A program made the position numbers and the translations under genes. 25,401 nt of DNA from Plakobranchus ocellatus (taxonomy: Eukaryota; Mollusca; Gastropoda; Plakobranchidae). The stretch covers positions 834,558-859,958 of the forward strand of contig BLXT01000921.1 in the NCBI GenBank assembly GCA_019648995.1, in the 5' to 3' direction. The notes beneath the pieces are model-generated. The model was not told where the DNA came from and did not search any database. It was given only the letters and a program-made list of their open reading frames with translations. How positions within the stretch are numbered: the stretch's first letter is position 1; every line of letters begins with the position of its first letter. Of this stretch, positions 1 through 9,820 are shown one piece after another.

Positions 1-45
1 GGGGGGGGGGCCACATAACTTAGTCAAAGTATGACTGTATTATAT

Positions 46-1165
46 CTAACTTAACAGTACAGTATCAGCAAAATCAGTATAATGTTTTTTATTAACAGCA
101 GCAATAGTTGAATTTGAACATGTAAAACTAGATCCACAAACAGCGTTTATCAGCAGTAGCTGTTGTTTTTCAAAAGGAAGATTTGCAAACTTGACAGGGC
201 CTTCCCTTTTTCTGTCATGTAAAGCTGTAAATATTTGCCTGTTACGAGGCTTATCTTTTGCTTTCGCCAGCCTGGTCAGTTTGACATCTCGTAATGCCAG
301 AGATCCAGCAGGTGTTGTATCAAAACTAGGTGAAAAAGCAACATGAACAGTATCAGATGCCAGGCAGGGATGAACAGGACAGGTTTCTGAAAGACACAGT
401 TCTACCAACAGAAATGGGCTCTTGCAAAGAAGATGAAACAGCAATAACGAGATCAAAAGTATCGGTGGAGGGGTTAGGATTAAGAGGGCCGGATCCTGAA
501 ATAGACACACCACTACCGATAGAAATAAGCTCTTGCAAAGAAGATGAAACAGCAATAAGATATCAACAGTATCAGAGGGGTTAGGATCTAGAGGACCAGA
601 TTATGAAATAGACACAGCACCACCAAAAGAAATGGACTCTAGTGAATAAGATGGCACATCAATAACCACTGCACCAGAAGCACTATCAGTCCAATATCCA
701 AGAATAGCTTCAAGATAAGCTACAAGGTTGACAAGTCATCACTTACATTCTTGGCCCTTTTGTATCTTCCCTCAATGGTGTTGAGAGAGGATTTCTGTCT
801 CAAAACTGCCAAAGACCTTGGACAAGATTGTCAAAGGGCCCTCACAACTTTTAAACCTCTCAGGCACCAAGTTAATGTCAAATAGAACTTTGCTCAAACG
901 CCCCCTCAAGGCAAAAATATGGCAACATTATAATCGTAGATGTTGAAAAAAACTACACAAGCACAGCTCGATTGAGATACTTCATAGGCAATTTTCTTAG
1001 CACAGGACAATTGCTCTTTCAGCAAAGTTGCTGCAAATGTAGAGCAAACTGATGTTATCATCTTTTGCGTAGCATCCTCGTCTCGAATGTCATCACACTA
1101 TTGACAGCAATAACGCTGTGCACATTATGTTCTTTAAATTTATCAACATCAAAAGATAGAAGCCC
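46..1165 (-). pseudogene. MULE transposase, SWIM-finger and C-terminal part
   Basis: Reading downward from about 1165, the minus strand gives HSVIAVNSV, then after a frame change DDIRDEDATQ and QLSCAKKIAYEVSQ. Next comes SSCACVVFF followed shortly by LRGRLSKVLFDINLVPERF. This matches the SWIM finger (CxC...CxH) and the following LPCRHIFALR...LVPERW stretch of ZSWIM1/3-like transposases. The first pair, CAC, is kept and the second C/H pair is lost. It continues through YLEAILGYWTDSASG into three copies of a Ser/Pro-rich unit, then KAKDKPRNRQ and PFEKQQLLLINAVCG and a stop at 46. At least four frame changes and one stop (inside the repeat) are visible. The C-terminal 80 residues resemble the basic tail of the family only loosely. 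Confidence 0.6.
388..702 (-). repeat. Three-copy imperfect tandem repeat (109/106 bp) inside MULE C-terminal coding region
   Basis: Copies begin at 388, 497 and 603 (plus-strand phase TGAAA-AGACACA) and share the stretch CTCTTGCAAAGAAGATGAAA in the first two and a diverged form in the third. On the minus strand the unit reads roughly SSLQEpISxGxxVSISgSGPL then nPNPStDT, about 36 residues. The second copy keeps this frame over VSISGSGPLNPNPSTDT and the outer copies have a stop or a frame change. The shared reading frame suggests the duplication arose while the region was still coding, or just after. Confidence 0.8.
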
Positions 1166-1409
1166 ATGGAGGCACTTATGTATTGAGATTTTATCGTTGA
1201 ATATTTTTTTTTTTTATTTTACTATGATATGACTCAAAGTGATTTGTTGTTAGGCATGCAATTTAACAACACTTACATTTTTGTAGGCAGCCCACAAAGC
1301 AGATTTGTTCTACATGGCTGTTATTAGCTTGCATTTTATTCGCTCACCACGACCCATGGTCGAGTTGAGGTCATGGAGTCAAGCTACCTGGCGTAAGTCT
1401 CCAGCAGAA

Positions 1410-1426
1410 TAGGTCAGCATGACCTA
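1410..1426. promoter_or_regulatory. Perfect ERE-like nuclear-receptor inverted repeat (IR3)
   Basis: AGGTCA-GCA-TGACCT is a perfect inverted repeat of the nuclear-receptor half-site with 3-base spacing, the consensus of the estrogen response element. One more complementary base pair (T...A) extends it. A further AGGTCA half-site lies at 1368-1373. The match is seen directly. Whether any receptor binds here, and which gene it would serve, is unknown: the nearest coding remains belong to a dead transposon. Confidence 0.4.
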
Positions 1427-2715
1427 GAAATATGCGCTTAGTATGTGTTGTTTAAAAAACTTCCTGAAAAATTATTAAACACATGCGTGATATGAAAAAC
1501 ACTTAGATTGATTACACATATGTTGCTGTAAATTTCAATATATCTTTCGTGGTAGTCGCATCAATAATTTTTATAATGAGTTGAATCTTTATTATGAGTC
1601 ATGTGACAGTCATTTCAGTAGCAAAATGTATCACAGTAAAATTAACAAAATGAACATGTTCCTCACCAAGGATTGTAATGAAACCTCACATGCACAAAGA
1701 TCGTAGTGTTAGGAAGGCAATGCCACTCTAAAATGTGCTGTTTCAGGATAACTTTCTTTTTAAACATGCTCCGAGTGTAAGTTGCCACATATGAGTCTAT
1801 GTTTGTTTAATACTTGATATTGAAACCGGAGTTATAGGAAAGGTGTGTAATATATCGTTATGAACAAGAGCGTAGGCCTCGTTTAGCAGTTTTATTTCAT
1901 TTGCATTACCAACAATGTAAGGATTACTGGTCCATTCACATGTTGTCCTGATGTTGACGCTGTGATGTCTTTGAAAACCTCTGGGTGTAGATATTTGTTA
2001 CAGTGACTGCCTGTACACGAACGGCTATGATATGACTGGTGTGATAGCATGCTTATCTAGCATTGCATCCAGCTGAGAAATACAGGGCCAGATCGGGATG
2101 TTAGTGGGGTATGTGAAATTGCTGTGGTTCAACTTAAAAATCTATCAGGAGTTTTTGAAATATTTATAATTGTTTATTATCATATGACTGTCTTGAGGGA
2201 AATGCAAATTGTTTAAATCAAGTAAAGGTGGAAAGTTCATATTTCAATTATGAAAAAAAAAAACCATTTACAGGGATAAATTTTTTTTTATGAATACTAT
2301 ACTGATTATGCTTTACAACCTCTACTCTGCCATAGCTAATCTGATTTTCGGATCAAATTTACAAAATTTTTCATTCATTAGGTTTAAGCTTTCCCCAATC
2401 CATGTTTTTTTAAAACAAAAAAAATTGTGGTGAGGGTCGTTTGAAAAAAAAATTAGAAATCAAAAACAATGTCTAAAAACTTAAGCGTTCTGGCACATTT
2501 TACACAAAATAAAAGTCAAACTTCCTAATGCAAATACATGTATAACTTAAAGCTTTATACCATTGAAGAGTGAAAAAAAAAAGAGCGTTAATATGATATC
2601 AAACATGAAAGTGTGTCCTGAGGATAAGGTTTGTAATTAGATCAATAAAAGCACAAGAAATTCACAAAACCTATAAGGTTATCTCTTGAGGGGCTTGCTG
2701 CCTAGCATTCTTCCT

Positions 2716-2746
2716 GCAAGGTAATTAATTACCAGAATTACCTTGC
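2716..2746. repeat. Perfect inverted repeat, 11-bp arms
   Basis: GCAAGGTAATT and AATTACCTTGC are exact reverse complements separated by 9 bases. The purpose is unknown. It lies just beyond the stop of the MULE core reading and could be a remnant of a small foldback element. Confidence 0.6.
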
Positions 2747-2795
2747 ACTGTTGGCAATTAAAAGTCAAGATTCTGGCCAAAAGGAGCAACCATGT

Positions 2796-3607
2796 CTAAT
2801 AATTCTTATTAAAATAATCATTTACCGCCTGTGGAACAATCTGGCAGAAAGAGTAGGAATGAAACTCCTCCTCTGACTCAGTGTACACTTGAGACATAAA
2901 CATGTCCATGACAGTTTCCGCTGAGGCAGAGGGGAGTTCCTTCCAAAGAAATAGTTTCACAGCCTGATGAATGTGAAACGAGCAAAGGCTGACGGGAATT
3001 CCAGAAAACACTGCCTCAATGGCAGAAATCTCAGCCATATCTTTATCTACAAAAAACAGCTTGTTGCTATAAAACTATATTGCTGTGGAAAAAGCTTGAG
3101 ATACTGTTCCATGGATATCCTGTCCTCCTTTTTTAAAAAAGCGTGCATAACAGGTATGCCATGGCCTTCACAATCAATGACTATTGCGCTTAAAAGGGGA
3201 TAAAGGTACATATTTGTCTTGTATGTGACATCCAGAATTAAAACTTCTGGATACAATTCTACGAACCTTCTCATTGGGATAGCCATGAGAAATAAAAATT
3301 TAAATCCTCCGCAATCATCCCTCCCCACACAAACAGCCCCACCCTTAAGCTCAAGAGTCTCAATAATTTCACAGCACTTTCCAGTGTCATTATGATGACC
3401 ACCCTGCATCCCCAGGCTGCGATGTTTAATGTTGTACACATCTTGACGTGAAAGGCACACATCATGTTCTTTTTCTAGAATTGTTTTGACCTCTGGAACT
3501 TTCAGTGATGTTGAAGTCTGTGAAAATGTTGAATTGAGCTCCAGACGACAATTCTCGGGCAGCAACATGAAAGCCTGAGGATACAAACAACAGACATAAA
3601 CACGCAA
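2796..3607 (-). pseudogene. MULE transposase, N-terminal and catalytic core part
   Basis: Reading from 3607 downward, the first part holds LPENCRLELN and DVYNIKHR, matching the helical region ahead of the core in ZSWIM1/3-like proteins. The core follows with LILDVTYKTNMYLYPLL (first catalytic D in DVTYKT) and GHGIPVMHAFLKKED. After a frame change near 3060-3100, preceded by an in-frame stop in the new frame, comes LFFVDKDMAEI (second catalytic D in DKDMAEI) and then VSLCSFHIHQAV, the CxxH-type segment of this family. The reading ends at a stop just after YFNKNY. The D-D spacing and motif order fit the MULE transposase fold. A third catalytic residue was not placed with confidence. One frameshift and at least one stop make it non-functional. 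Confidence 0.75.
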
Positions 3608-3872
3608 ATCTATTTAGTATAAATGTATTTTCACAAGCAAATTGGTTATTTCTAATAGTGCAAGATCTTCATTGTAATACATTTATATCATTATAAACAT
3701 GATAGAGAGGGCTATCAGGATAAAAGCTTTTCAAAACGTCCATCTATCCCATTCTGATTACATTTTTTTTTTCAAAAGAAAGCATGAAACAGAGCTGCTA
3801 ACTGGCCCTAGGATAGGAAAAAGGCCTCAATTTTCCTACCATTGTAGCAATAGTGCGCCACACCATACCAAA

Positions 3873-3908
3873 TGTGAGGCTCTCTGCAGAAAAGGCCCAG
3901 ATGTCGCA
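3873..3908 (-). repeat. Short repeat, inverted partner of 9785-9820
   Basis: On the minus strand this reads CATCTGGGCCTTTTCTGCAG followed by AGAGCCTCACA. The same string, with very few differences, is found on the plus strand at 9785-9820. Similarity stops abruptly on both sides. It is a dispersed-repeat fragment of unknown kind. Confidence 0.55.
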
Positions 3909-4268
3909 CAGGCAGTAACTGAGATACAAAGCAAAATATGTTGGAAATCGATCTCACCAAGTTTTGGATTTTTTGTATTAAAAACTTCATTGACATCTCA
4001 ACTTTCCTTTTAATAATCCAATACTTCTAAATATTTTGTAAAAATATTTTTCAGACACTTGCTGTGTTGAAAAAAACAGAAAAAGCGTACATTTTTCAAT
4101 GTTGCATGTCTGATTTCAGTGCCTTTCTCCAAAGCCTGTCGACTATCTACTATAGCATATTTGGTATCGAAATTTACAGCAGATTCTCCTCTTCAACAGC
4201 AAAACAAATGTGCATGAACACATTCCCTTACATGGGAGCAGCTCTGTTTGCGCATTATCGTCTGCTAG

Positions 4269-4296
4269 CAACAGTTGACATACATTTCAACTGTTG
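4269..4296. repeat. Perfect inverted repeat, 10-bp arms with E-box cores
   Basis: CAACAGTTGA and TCAACTGTTG are exact reverse complements separated by 8 bases. Each arm carries a CANNTG E-box core (CAGTTG / CAACTG). This could be chance, a binding-site pair or a foldback scar. Confidence 0.5.
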
Positions 4297-4909
4297 GATT
4301 TAAGGTTGAAAACACAACTTACTTGCAAAATTTGCAGATCACATTGTTCAATAGTCTTTAGATTGCAAATCTACACATATTGTGATTAAAACAACTGGAA
4401 AACCTTTGCATTTATCAAAATAAACACAACACCCATTACCTCCGTGTTCCAGTTCGTAACCAAAATAAATAGTGGCTTCTTTGTCAGCTTCATGAGAGAG
4501 TGACATAGCTGGGTTACTAAATCAGTTTACACACCTTACTGGTATGGCATTATTTTGCAACCCTTGCGGCCGCAAAATAAAGGCAAAATTGACTGTTTTG
4601 CATTGCAACCGCAAAATTTGTTGATTTTTGCAATTTTTTGCAAAATTTGGTGATATTGCAAAAAAGAAAACAAAAAAAAATTTAGCGCGTGGTCTCCCCT
4701 CAAAAAATGTGTAATGGGTAACCCTTTTCCCTAGTTTCCAATTGCGGGAAATTTACTGGAGTAGCTTCCCTTTGTTACTTGTGCTAAGCCACTTCTTGTT
4801 TCTGTTAAACTTTAAATTCGTAGTTTGAAAAAGACAGGAGTATATCTAAAGACATCTTTCTTAGTTTGAGTTTGATTCAACATTAGGCTTAGAGAATATA
4901 CCGAGAAAA

Positions 4910-5177
4910 ATTTGCAGGTGCACACCTACTGTTTGAGCAACCGGAGTTCGATCCCCATCAAAGGGAGATTACTTGCACAGTCTAGCCGACCCTAGGCGGA
5001 GGGGTTAGAGATTTACTCTCGCATTTTGGAATTTGAGAGTATTCATGAAGTCTGATAGCAGCCACCAGATTGGTGGGAAAACCCACTCGTATGTAAAGAG
5101 TCACTAATGGAAAATCAGTCCCTAGTTTAATAGGTTGACTCCACCTGAGTTGAAAGTGGATTGAAAGAAAAAAAAAA
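4910..5177 (+). mobile_element. tRNA-derived SINE inside the hAT element
   Basis: A B-box-like promoter (GAGTTCGATCC, 4944-4954) sits about 35 bases after a heavily eroded A-box position. An unrelated body of about 200 bases follows, and then a terminal A run (5166-5177). This arrangement is that of a tRNA-derived SINE transcribed rightward. The body (GGTGGGAAAACCCACTC near 5080, ACTCCACCTGAGTTGAAAG near 5140) was not recognised. No clear target duplication was found. It must be younger than the hAT copy it sits in, if the hAT limits are right. Confidence 0.6.
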
Positions 5178-5380
5178 ACGTATAAAGCCTAGAGTTGTGG
5201 AGAGAACTGTTATAATAATATTCAGTGGCAATCCAAAGCTCTAGATGAAAATGTGTGACAAAATGTTTTCATGAGCTTGATGACAAGGGAATGTCAATAT
5301 GGTACTCATTCCCATGATAGAGATCTAAATCTAGTTGTATTGAATTTTACCCAAGTCCAGATTAAAAATTAATGATTATA

Positions 5381-5540
5381 CAGTGGAACTTCTCTAACCC
5401 GAACACCCGTAACTCGAATTCCCTGCAACTCGAACACATTTTCAATTCCTGTTTTTCCTCTTATATTTTCTTTATATTTATAGTTTGCATAACTCGAACT
5501 ATTGACCTTAGTTACTCAAACTAATTTTTCCTCAATGTAC
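5381..5540 (+). mobile_element. pogo/Tigger-like left terminal segment
   Basis: It begins TA|CAGTGGAACTTCTCTAACCC, with repeated CGAAC-type words (AACTCGAA at 5411-5420 and later), the style of pogo/Tigger terminal repeats (CAGTnGAACCTC...). The TA before it would be the target duplication. The segment matches, in reverse complement, about 85 bases ending at 7280. No transposase was seen nearby. It is either one end of a non-autonomous element reaching 7280 or a separate fragment. Confidence 0.55.
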
Positions 5541-7129
5541 ACAATTAACCTTCAATACACATATATAACCTGCGGTGCCTAGTTGGCCAAAGGCTTAATG
5601 AGTTAGATCTACTGTTCTACTGTTGATTACTTTCAACCGGGCTGTCAAGGGAAAGTCTGAAGAGATGATTTTGGAATTTGGGCCTACTATATTTTCATGT
5701 TGCACATATTGGGTAAATTATTCATTGTTGTCACATGATTCTGTTTCAGAGCGTAATGAACTCTGCATGGAATGGGTTGCCATGTTGGCAGCTGCCAACA
5801 TTCCCCCCTCAAAAACAGACCACCACGCAGTAAGGGATTTCCTCCACAAAAGAGTTGTAATTGGTGGGGCAATACCCCACAGGAAACAGCTTCAAGAATG
5901 CTATCTTGAAAGAGAATACTCGAAACGAAAGGAGGTGAAGCTGCTGTTGAAGGGGAAAGACGGTTTCCATCATGACAGATGAAATGTCTGATGATAACAG
6001 AAGGTGAGTTAAATCATACTATTGTTTCTCAATCTAACTTAATCTTTGTAAGCCTAATACTGGTACCTAGATCCAGTGTAAATGATGTGCATTTTAATGT
6101 TTTAAATTTAGACTAGCAAATTAATTAAATGCACATTTCTTACAACTTAATCATAAATGCACAATTTGGAAAGAGGGTCTGTATATCATTCATCTTTTTT
6201 TTTCCCTTTAATCAGTATCCGATAATTCCATGTTTGCTAATACACCTTGTCTTTTTTTTTTCTGTTTTGATATTTTTCCTCAGATTTGTACTGAATATTC
6301 TTGCTGCCCCATTGGAGCTGCAAGATGGAAAAGTTAAAACTTCTTTTGGACAGTGTCCTTTCAGCCACCAACCACAGCACTGTGGCTCAAGCGGTCGTTA
6401 GCTGTGTTGCAGATTATGGCATTGCTTTCAACATGGTCATTGCCAGACAACGCTTCTTATATTATGAGAAAAGCATACACGGCAGTCTTTAAGGGTCTGT
6501 TCCCTAATAGTGTTCATATCACCTGTCTGGCTCACATCATGAACCTTCTTGGAGAAGCCTTCAAACAGCCATTCAAGCAAGTGAATCAATTCATAAAAAA
6601 TATGAATGCCATCTTTCGGAATGCTGGAGCCAGGAAATTTCGTTTTCTGCATCACCTGAAGTCTGTGAAGGCATCACAAAAAGCCACAATGCCACCAAAT
6701 TCCATTGGAACTCGGTGAGTTTTCTTAGACAAACTTATGGATGCTAGTGATGAGTGGTTTTTTTTTTCATTTAATATGCAAGCCTACTATAGGTTCTGTC
6801 AATCATCAAACTTTTAAAAATATATTTACATAAAGGGATAAGACAAGCTGATAGACAAGACAGAGGATAATAATTATCTAGCAACTCTCACAGAGATCTA
6901 GTTTTCATGGGTGCTAGTTTTGTATTCTAAGCCTACATTACAATTACTTTTGATTTTAATTATTTTAGCTTAATAAAGCCTAAAATGTAATACAGATATT
7001 ATGTAAACTAACTACATGAACCAGCAACACTACAACATCTCATTAATACATATTTCTTTATCTTGACACATATTTTCTTAAATATTCTCACTCAATCTTG
7101 TCCCTATCTTCATTCATTTCATATGACAA

Positions 7130-7280
7130 CAGAAGAATCCGAAAAGCTCGAAATCTGATCCGAGTCACTGAAATTTCAAGATATGTTGGAGGAATCTAAA
7201 AGAAAAAGGGGGGTTGAAAAGTGTGTTTGAGTATGTGGGGATTTGAGTTAAAACATGTTTGCATTAGCAAGGGTCCACTA
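7130..7280 (-). mobile_element. pogo/Tigger-like right terminal segment
   Basis: Reverse-complemented from 7280 it reads TAGTGGACCCTTGCTAATGC followed by AACTCAAATCCC and CTCAAACACA. It aligns base by base with the left terminal segment at 5381 over roughly 85 bases with scattered differences. A TA dinucleotide follows at 7281-7282. It lies in the intron between hAT exons 2 and 3. Divergence from the left copy implies an old insertion. Confidence 0.5.
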
Positions 7281-8069
7281 TATGTAATTATTAGATGGAT
7301 GCAAAATTTTCCTTTCAAAATGATTTTTATGTGGTATCTTTCTTTTTTTTTCCCGGTCATCTTCAACCCATAGTTGGAATTGTTGATATGACTTAGTGAA
7401 GTACCACTTGGATCACATGGAAGAGTCCAAGTACATCAACTTCATTGAAAGTGAAATGGAACACGCCCGCTCCCTTGCTCCAATTTTATTAAAGGAGCTG
7501 TCTTAGTTCTTTGCAGTGGAAGAGAATGTGCAGAATGTGAAGGCCCACATGAATTTCATCACTGACAAGAGTGAGGTGTTTGTAGATGTGACTGCCTTTG
7601 TTTCGGAGTCAAGAGTCCTATGGCAACATCTGTAAGTCATTATAAGCATCATGTCCATATGTCATAATTGGGTACTAGGTAGTTAAGCAATAGTGGCAGG
7701 TAATTTGGTACATCAGTCAGGGTGGTCTTGATATTTTTCGGCAGCAATTTGTATATCATGTTTTCAAACATCAAGAAATATTTTAGAGCAAGTAGTCAGA
7801 AGGTAAATTACCTTAAATTAAGCTTATGAATTAATGGCCTATAGGCCTATAGCAATGCAACAACATATAAGCCTATTAACTCTTAAACCGTTCAGTTTTT
7901 TTTTCTCACACAAAGCAATCAGATAGTATGTGTAGTTCAAAATGTAAAGGAAATAGTCCCGGGGCAAATAAAGTAGTTTCGGAATAATTTGGTCAGTCAA
8001 AAATTCAAAACAAGTGAACAGAAACAGAACAAACACATCAGACGCTGGCAGCGTTCAGGACCGTTTTGC

Positions 8070-8222
8070 ATTGCCAAAAGGTGGGCCCAAAATTGTGTCA
8101 CGTTTTTTTACTGCATTTTGAAAAAAAAAATCTCCAATTAGAAAAGAGAATAGCCATATTGATAATCACATTATCAGTGAGGTAATATTCATGCAGAGTT
8201 GGATAGCAGGAGTAGATCCATG
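8070..8222 (+). repeat. Dispersed repeat, copy 1
   Basis: Begins ATTGCCAAAAGGTGGGCCC and runs through GTGTCAC, an A-run with TCTCCAATTA, and TATCAGTGAGGTAATATTCATG to AGTAGATCC. The same order of words occurs in the same orientation at 16135-16277. The copies differ by many substitutions and small indels. The family is unknown. This copy lies in the last large hAT intron. Confidence 0.6.
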
Positions 8223-9784
8223 AAACAACAATTGGTCTGTGGTGTCTCTTCACTTGGTGGTGAATGAGCTTAATTTTTTGATGGGTGATCACTTTTTTGG
8301 TGATTTTGTCATCACAGTTATGTTAAAAAATGTGGTTAATATAGACAGCAAGGTTGCATCCAAAACTGATTTTTTTAACATAAAGCTGTACTTCGTATGT
8401 CATTACACTCACAAAATCAAAATTTATGTATTGCTGAGTTAAATCTTTTCAAATATGGCTTGTAGAAAATCTTTCGCACATAACTATGACAGCCCACGTT
8501 TTGGCAAGTTCGCATACGAAAAAAGGAAAAGGTTCTGCCTTGTGTAAAAATTATTTTTAACCTCCCATCCTATACAGGTAGGTCGATGTTGAAGTCTATG
8601 GAAAATGCTTTTGATGCAGAAGATGTTACCATGCAAGACGTGGAAAAATACTGCTCAGAGGACAACCTCATGGCACAAAAAAGTGATGACAGACATTTTC
8701 AGCCAGGCTTATTGGTGAAACCCAAGCTCCAAAAGTACATGGCTCCATAAGGACAGCCAGGGATTGAATTTCTACATCATGTACAGTTTTTCCACATGTT
8801 GTATGAAAAAAATGTTATGTATTTATAATGCAATTTGTCATGCCTCTTCAAATTTAAATTGATTTAGATATTATTTATACATTTTATATCCCTTTTAAAA
8901 AAATGTTTTTCTTTTTCTCTTGGTTTATATAGGTGATCATGGTGGCTCCTCCAAACGAGTTGTGTGGCATTCCTGGATTGGGATTGGTGCCCGACCAGGA
9001 GATCCAATGATACATGAAAGACCTTGGTCCAGCTGCCTTGAGGTCCTAACCCACAGAAGCAATCAACATGGAACATTTTTGGAACTCTGCCTTTGAGACA
9101 GTTCAAAATCTTGTGGCTTGTGCAAGGCGTTACATTTATGCCACAGTTAGCTCTGCCGGTGCTGAGAGGAGCTTTTCGCTATACAACATTGTGTTGTCTG
9201 ACAGACGACGGAATCTGTCGGAGATTTCATTGAAGCAACTTGTTTTTCTTTACTATAACAACTTAATGGAAAAGATTTTTTTAAAATAAATTTTTTTTTT
9301 TTTGGCCTGTTTTTTTCAATGAACAACTAATCTTATTTTATTTCACGATTTAGTCAATCCATGTTTATAAGTCTGTTGTGGGTTTTCTAGCAAAAAAAAA
9401 ATCGCAAAATTTGAGAATTTGGTGGCAAAATTTGGGACTTTTTTTTTTTCGAAAAAAAAACGCCATGCCAGTTAGAATGCATGGAATTGCATCTGATGAA
9501 GAACTTTATAGGTTGGTTTATGATTACTTTGTGTCTGAAATAAGTAATGGTGACAAGGAAAGCTCAACACAGAATACAGGGCCAGATCTACACCTAGATG
9601 TATTTTAAAATATTACCCGAAACTTTTAACACGATTTTCTAAAAACAATTTTTTTATACTTCCTGACACAAAAATCAACATATCTTCAAAAGTAATTTAG
9701 ATTTTTCAATATTTTGAAAAGCAAAATGGTCAGGAAACATTCCTCTTTCAATAAATATAGAAAACCGTTAAGGTCAAAATTTTG

Positions 9785-9820
9785 CCATCTGGGCCCTTTC
9801 TGCAGAGAGCCTCACAAATG
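9785..9820 (+). repeat. Short repeat, inverted partner of 3873-3908
   Basis: Reads CATCTGGGCCCTTTCTGCAG then AGAGCCTCACA, nearly identical to the reverse complement of 3873-3908. The pair lies outside both candidate hAT ends, 311 and 628 bases away from them. Confidence 0.55.

Larger units (their letters stand above)
1200..2795. other. No gene recognised; AT-rich spacer
   Basis: I see no convincing coding segment on either strand. The stretch holds homopolymer A/T runs, an ERE-like inverted repeat near 1.41 kb and a perfect hairpin near 2.73 kb. It separates the two blocks of MULE coding, so it may be intron plus later insertions. Confidence 0.5.
46..3607 (-). mobile_element. Decayed MULE (Mutator-like) DNA transposon, SWIM-finger type
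   Basis: Two separated blocks on the minus strand together show the order of a MULE transposase of the kind related to vertebrate ZSWIM1/ZSWIM3: an N-terminal helical region and DDE core (3607-2796), then a SWIM-finger region and C-terminal tail (about 1165-46). About 1.6 kb without recognisable coding lies between them and may be an intron or later insertions. The reading frame is broken several times, so the copy is dead. I could not identify its terminal inverted repeats or target-site duplication, so the limits given are those of the coding remains. The family is judged from motifs seen by eye, not from a search. Confidence 0.72.
3608..4535. other. No gene recognised between MULE and hAT remains
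   Basis: Short open frames exist on both strands but none shows family motifs or splice context. The stretch contains a 36-base segment that recurs inverted at 9785 and a perfect 10-bp-arm hairpin at 4269. It may include the lost N-terminal exon and 5' end of the MULE. Confidence 0.5.
5750..9289 (+). pseudogene. hAT transposase, five decayed exons
   Basis: Exons by splice signals and motifs are 5750-6003, 6284-6714, 7374-7631, about 8582-8800 and 8933-9289. Exon 1 has ERNELCMEWVAMLAAANIPP and GGAIPHRKQL (DNA-binding/helical region as in CGGBP1-like hAT proteins), then after a frame change MTDEMSDDNRR with the first catalytic Asp. Exon 2 has ATNHSTVAQAVVSC, then PDNASYIM (second Asp) and HITCLAHIMNLLGEAF (hAT CxxH). 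Exon 3 has WN, DLVKYHLDHMEESKYI with stops nearby. Exon 4 has FDAEDVTMQDVEKYC and KLQKYMAP, stop, GQPGIEFL. Exon 5 has GLGLVPDQEIQ, two stops (9008 and 9047), and the dimerisation block VACARRYIYATVSSAGAERS (conserved A-x-ER-S) ending at 9289. All four introns have GT...AG ends. About five stops and three frame changes: dead. Confidence 0.82.
4536..9474 (+). mobile_element. Old hAT-superfamily DNA transposon with candidate termini
   Basis: The hAT transposase remains at 5750-9289 are bracketed by matching ends. The left end starts TTACTGGTATGGCATTATTT and the right end, reverse-complemented, starts TAACTGGCATGGCGTTTTTT. Inside each end are further GCAAAATTTG-type words, like the subterminal repeats known for hAT elements. 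Total length would be about 4.9 kb. No convincing 8-bp target duplication is visible, so the exact boundary may be off by several bases. The element has taken later insertions: a SINE at 4.9-5.2 kb and pogo/Tigger-like pieces. With multiple stops and frame changes it is immobile on its own. Confidence 0.6.

Noticed and set aside
1-10. Ten G at the start of the window
   Set aside because: A short homopolymer at the window edge, possibly an assembly or clipping feature. Nothing can be concluded.
330-584. Plus-strand acidic reading through the tandem repeat (MGSCKEDETAI repeated)
   Set aside because: It is the complement of the MULE C-terminal repeat, whose minus-strand reading connects to SWIM-family motifs on one side and a basic tail on the other.
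2077-2092. Fifteen-base match ATACAGGGCCAGATC to 9576-9590
   Set aside because: A 15-base match is expected about once by chance in a window of this size, and the flanks do not align.
9479-9608. Protein-like short reading MHGIASDEELYRLVYDYF next to the hAT end
   Set aside because: Reported only in the spacer note: no homology recognised, no acceptor or donor, and it lies beyond the hAT stop codon and terminal repeat.
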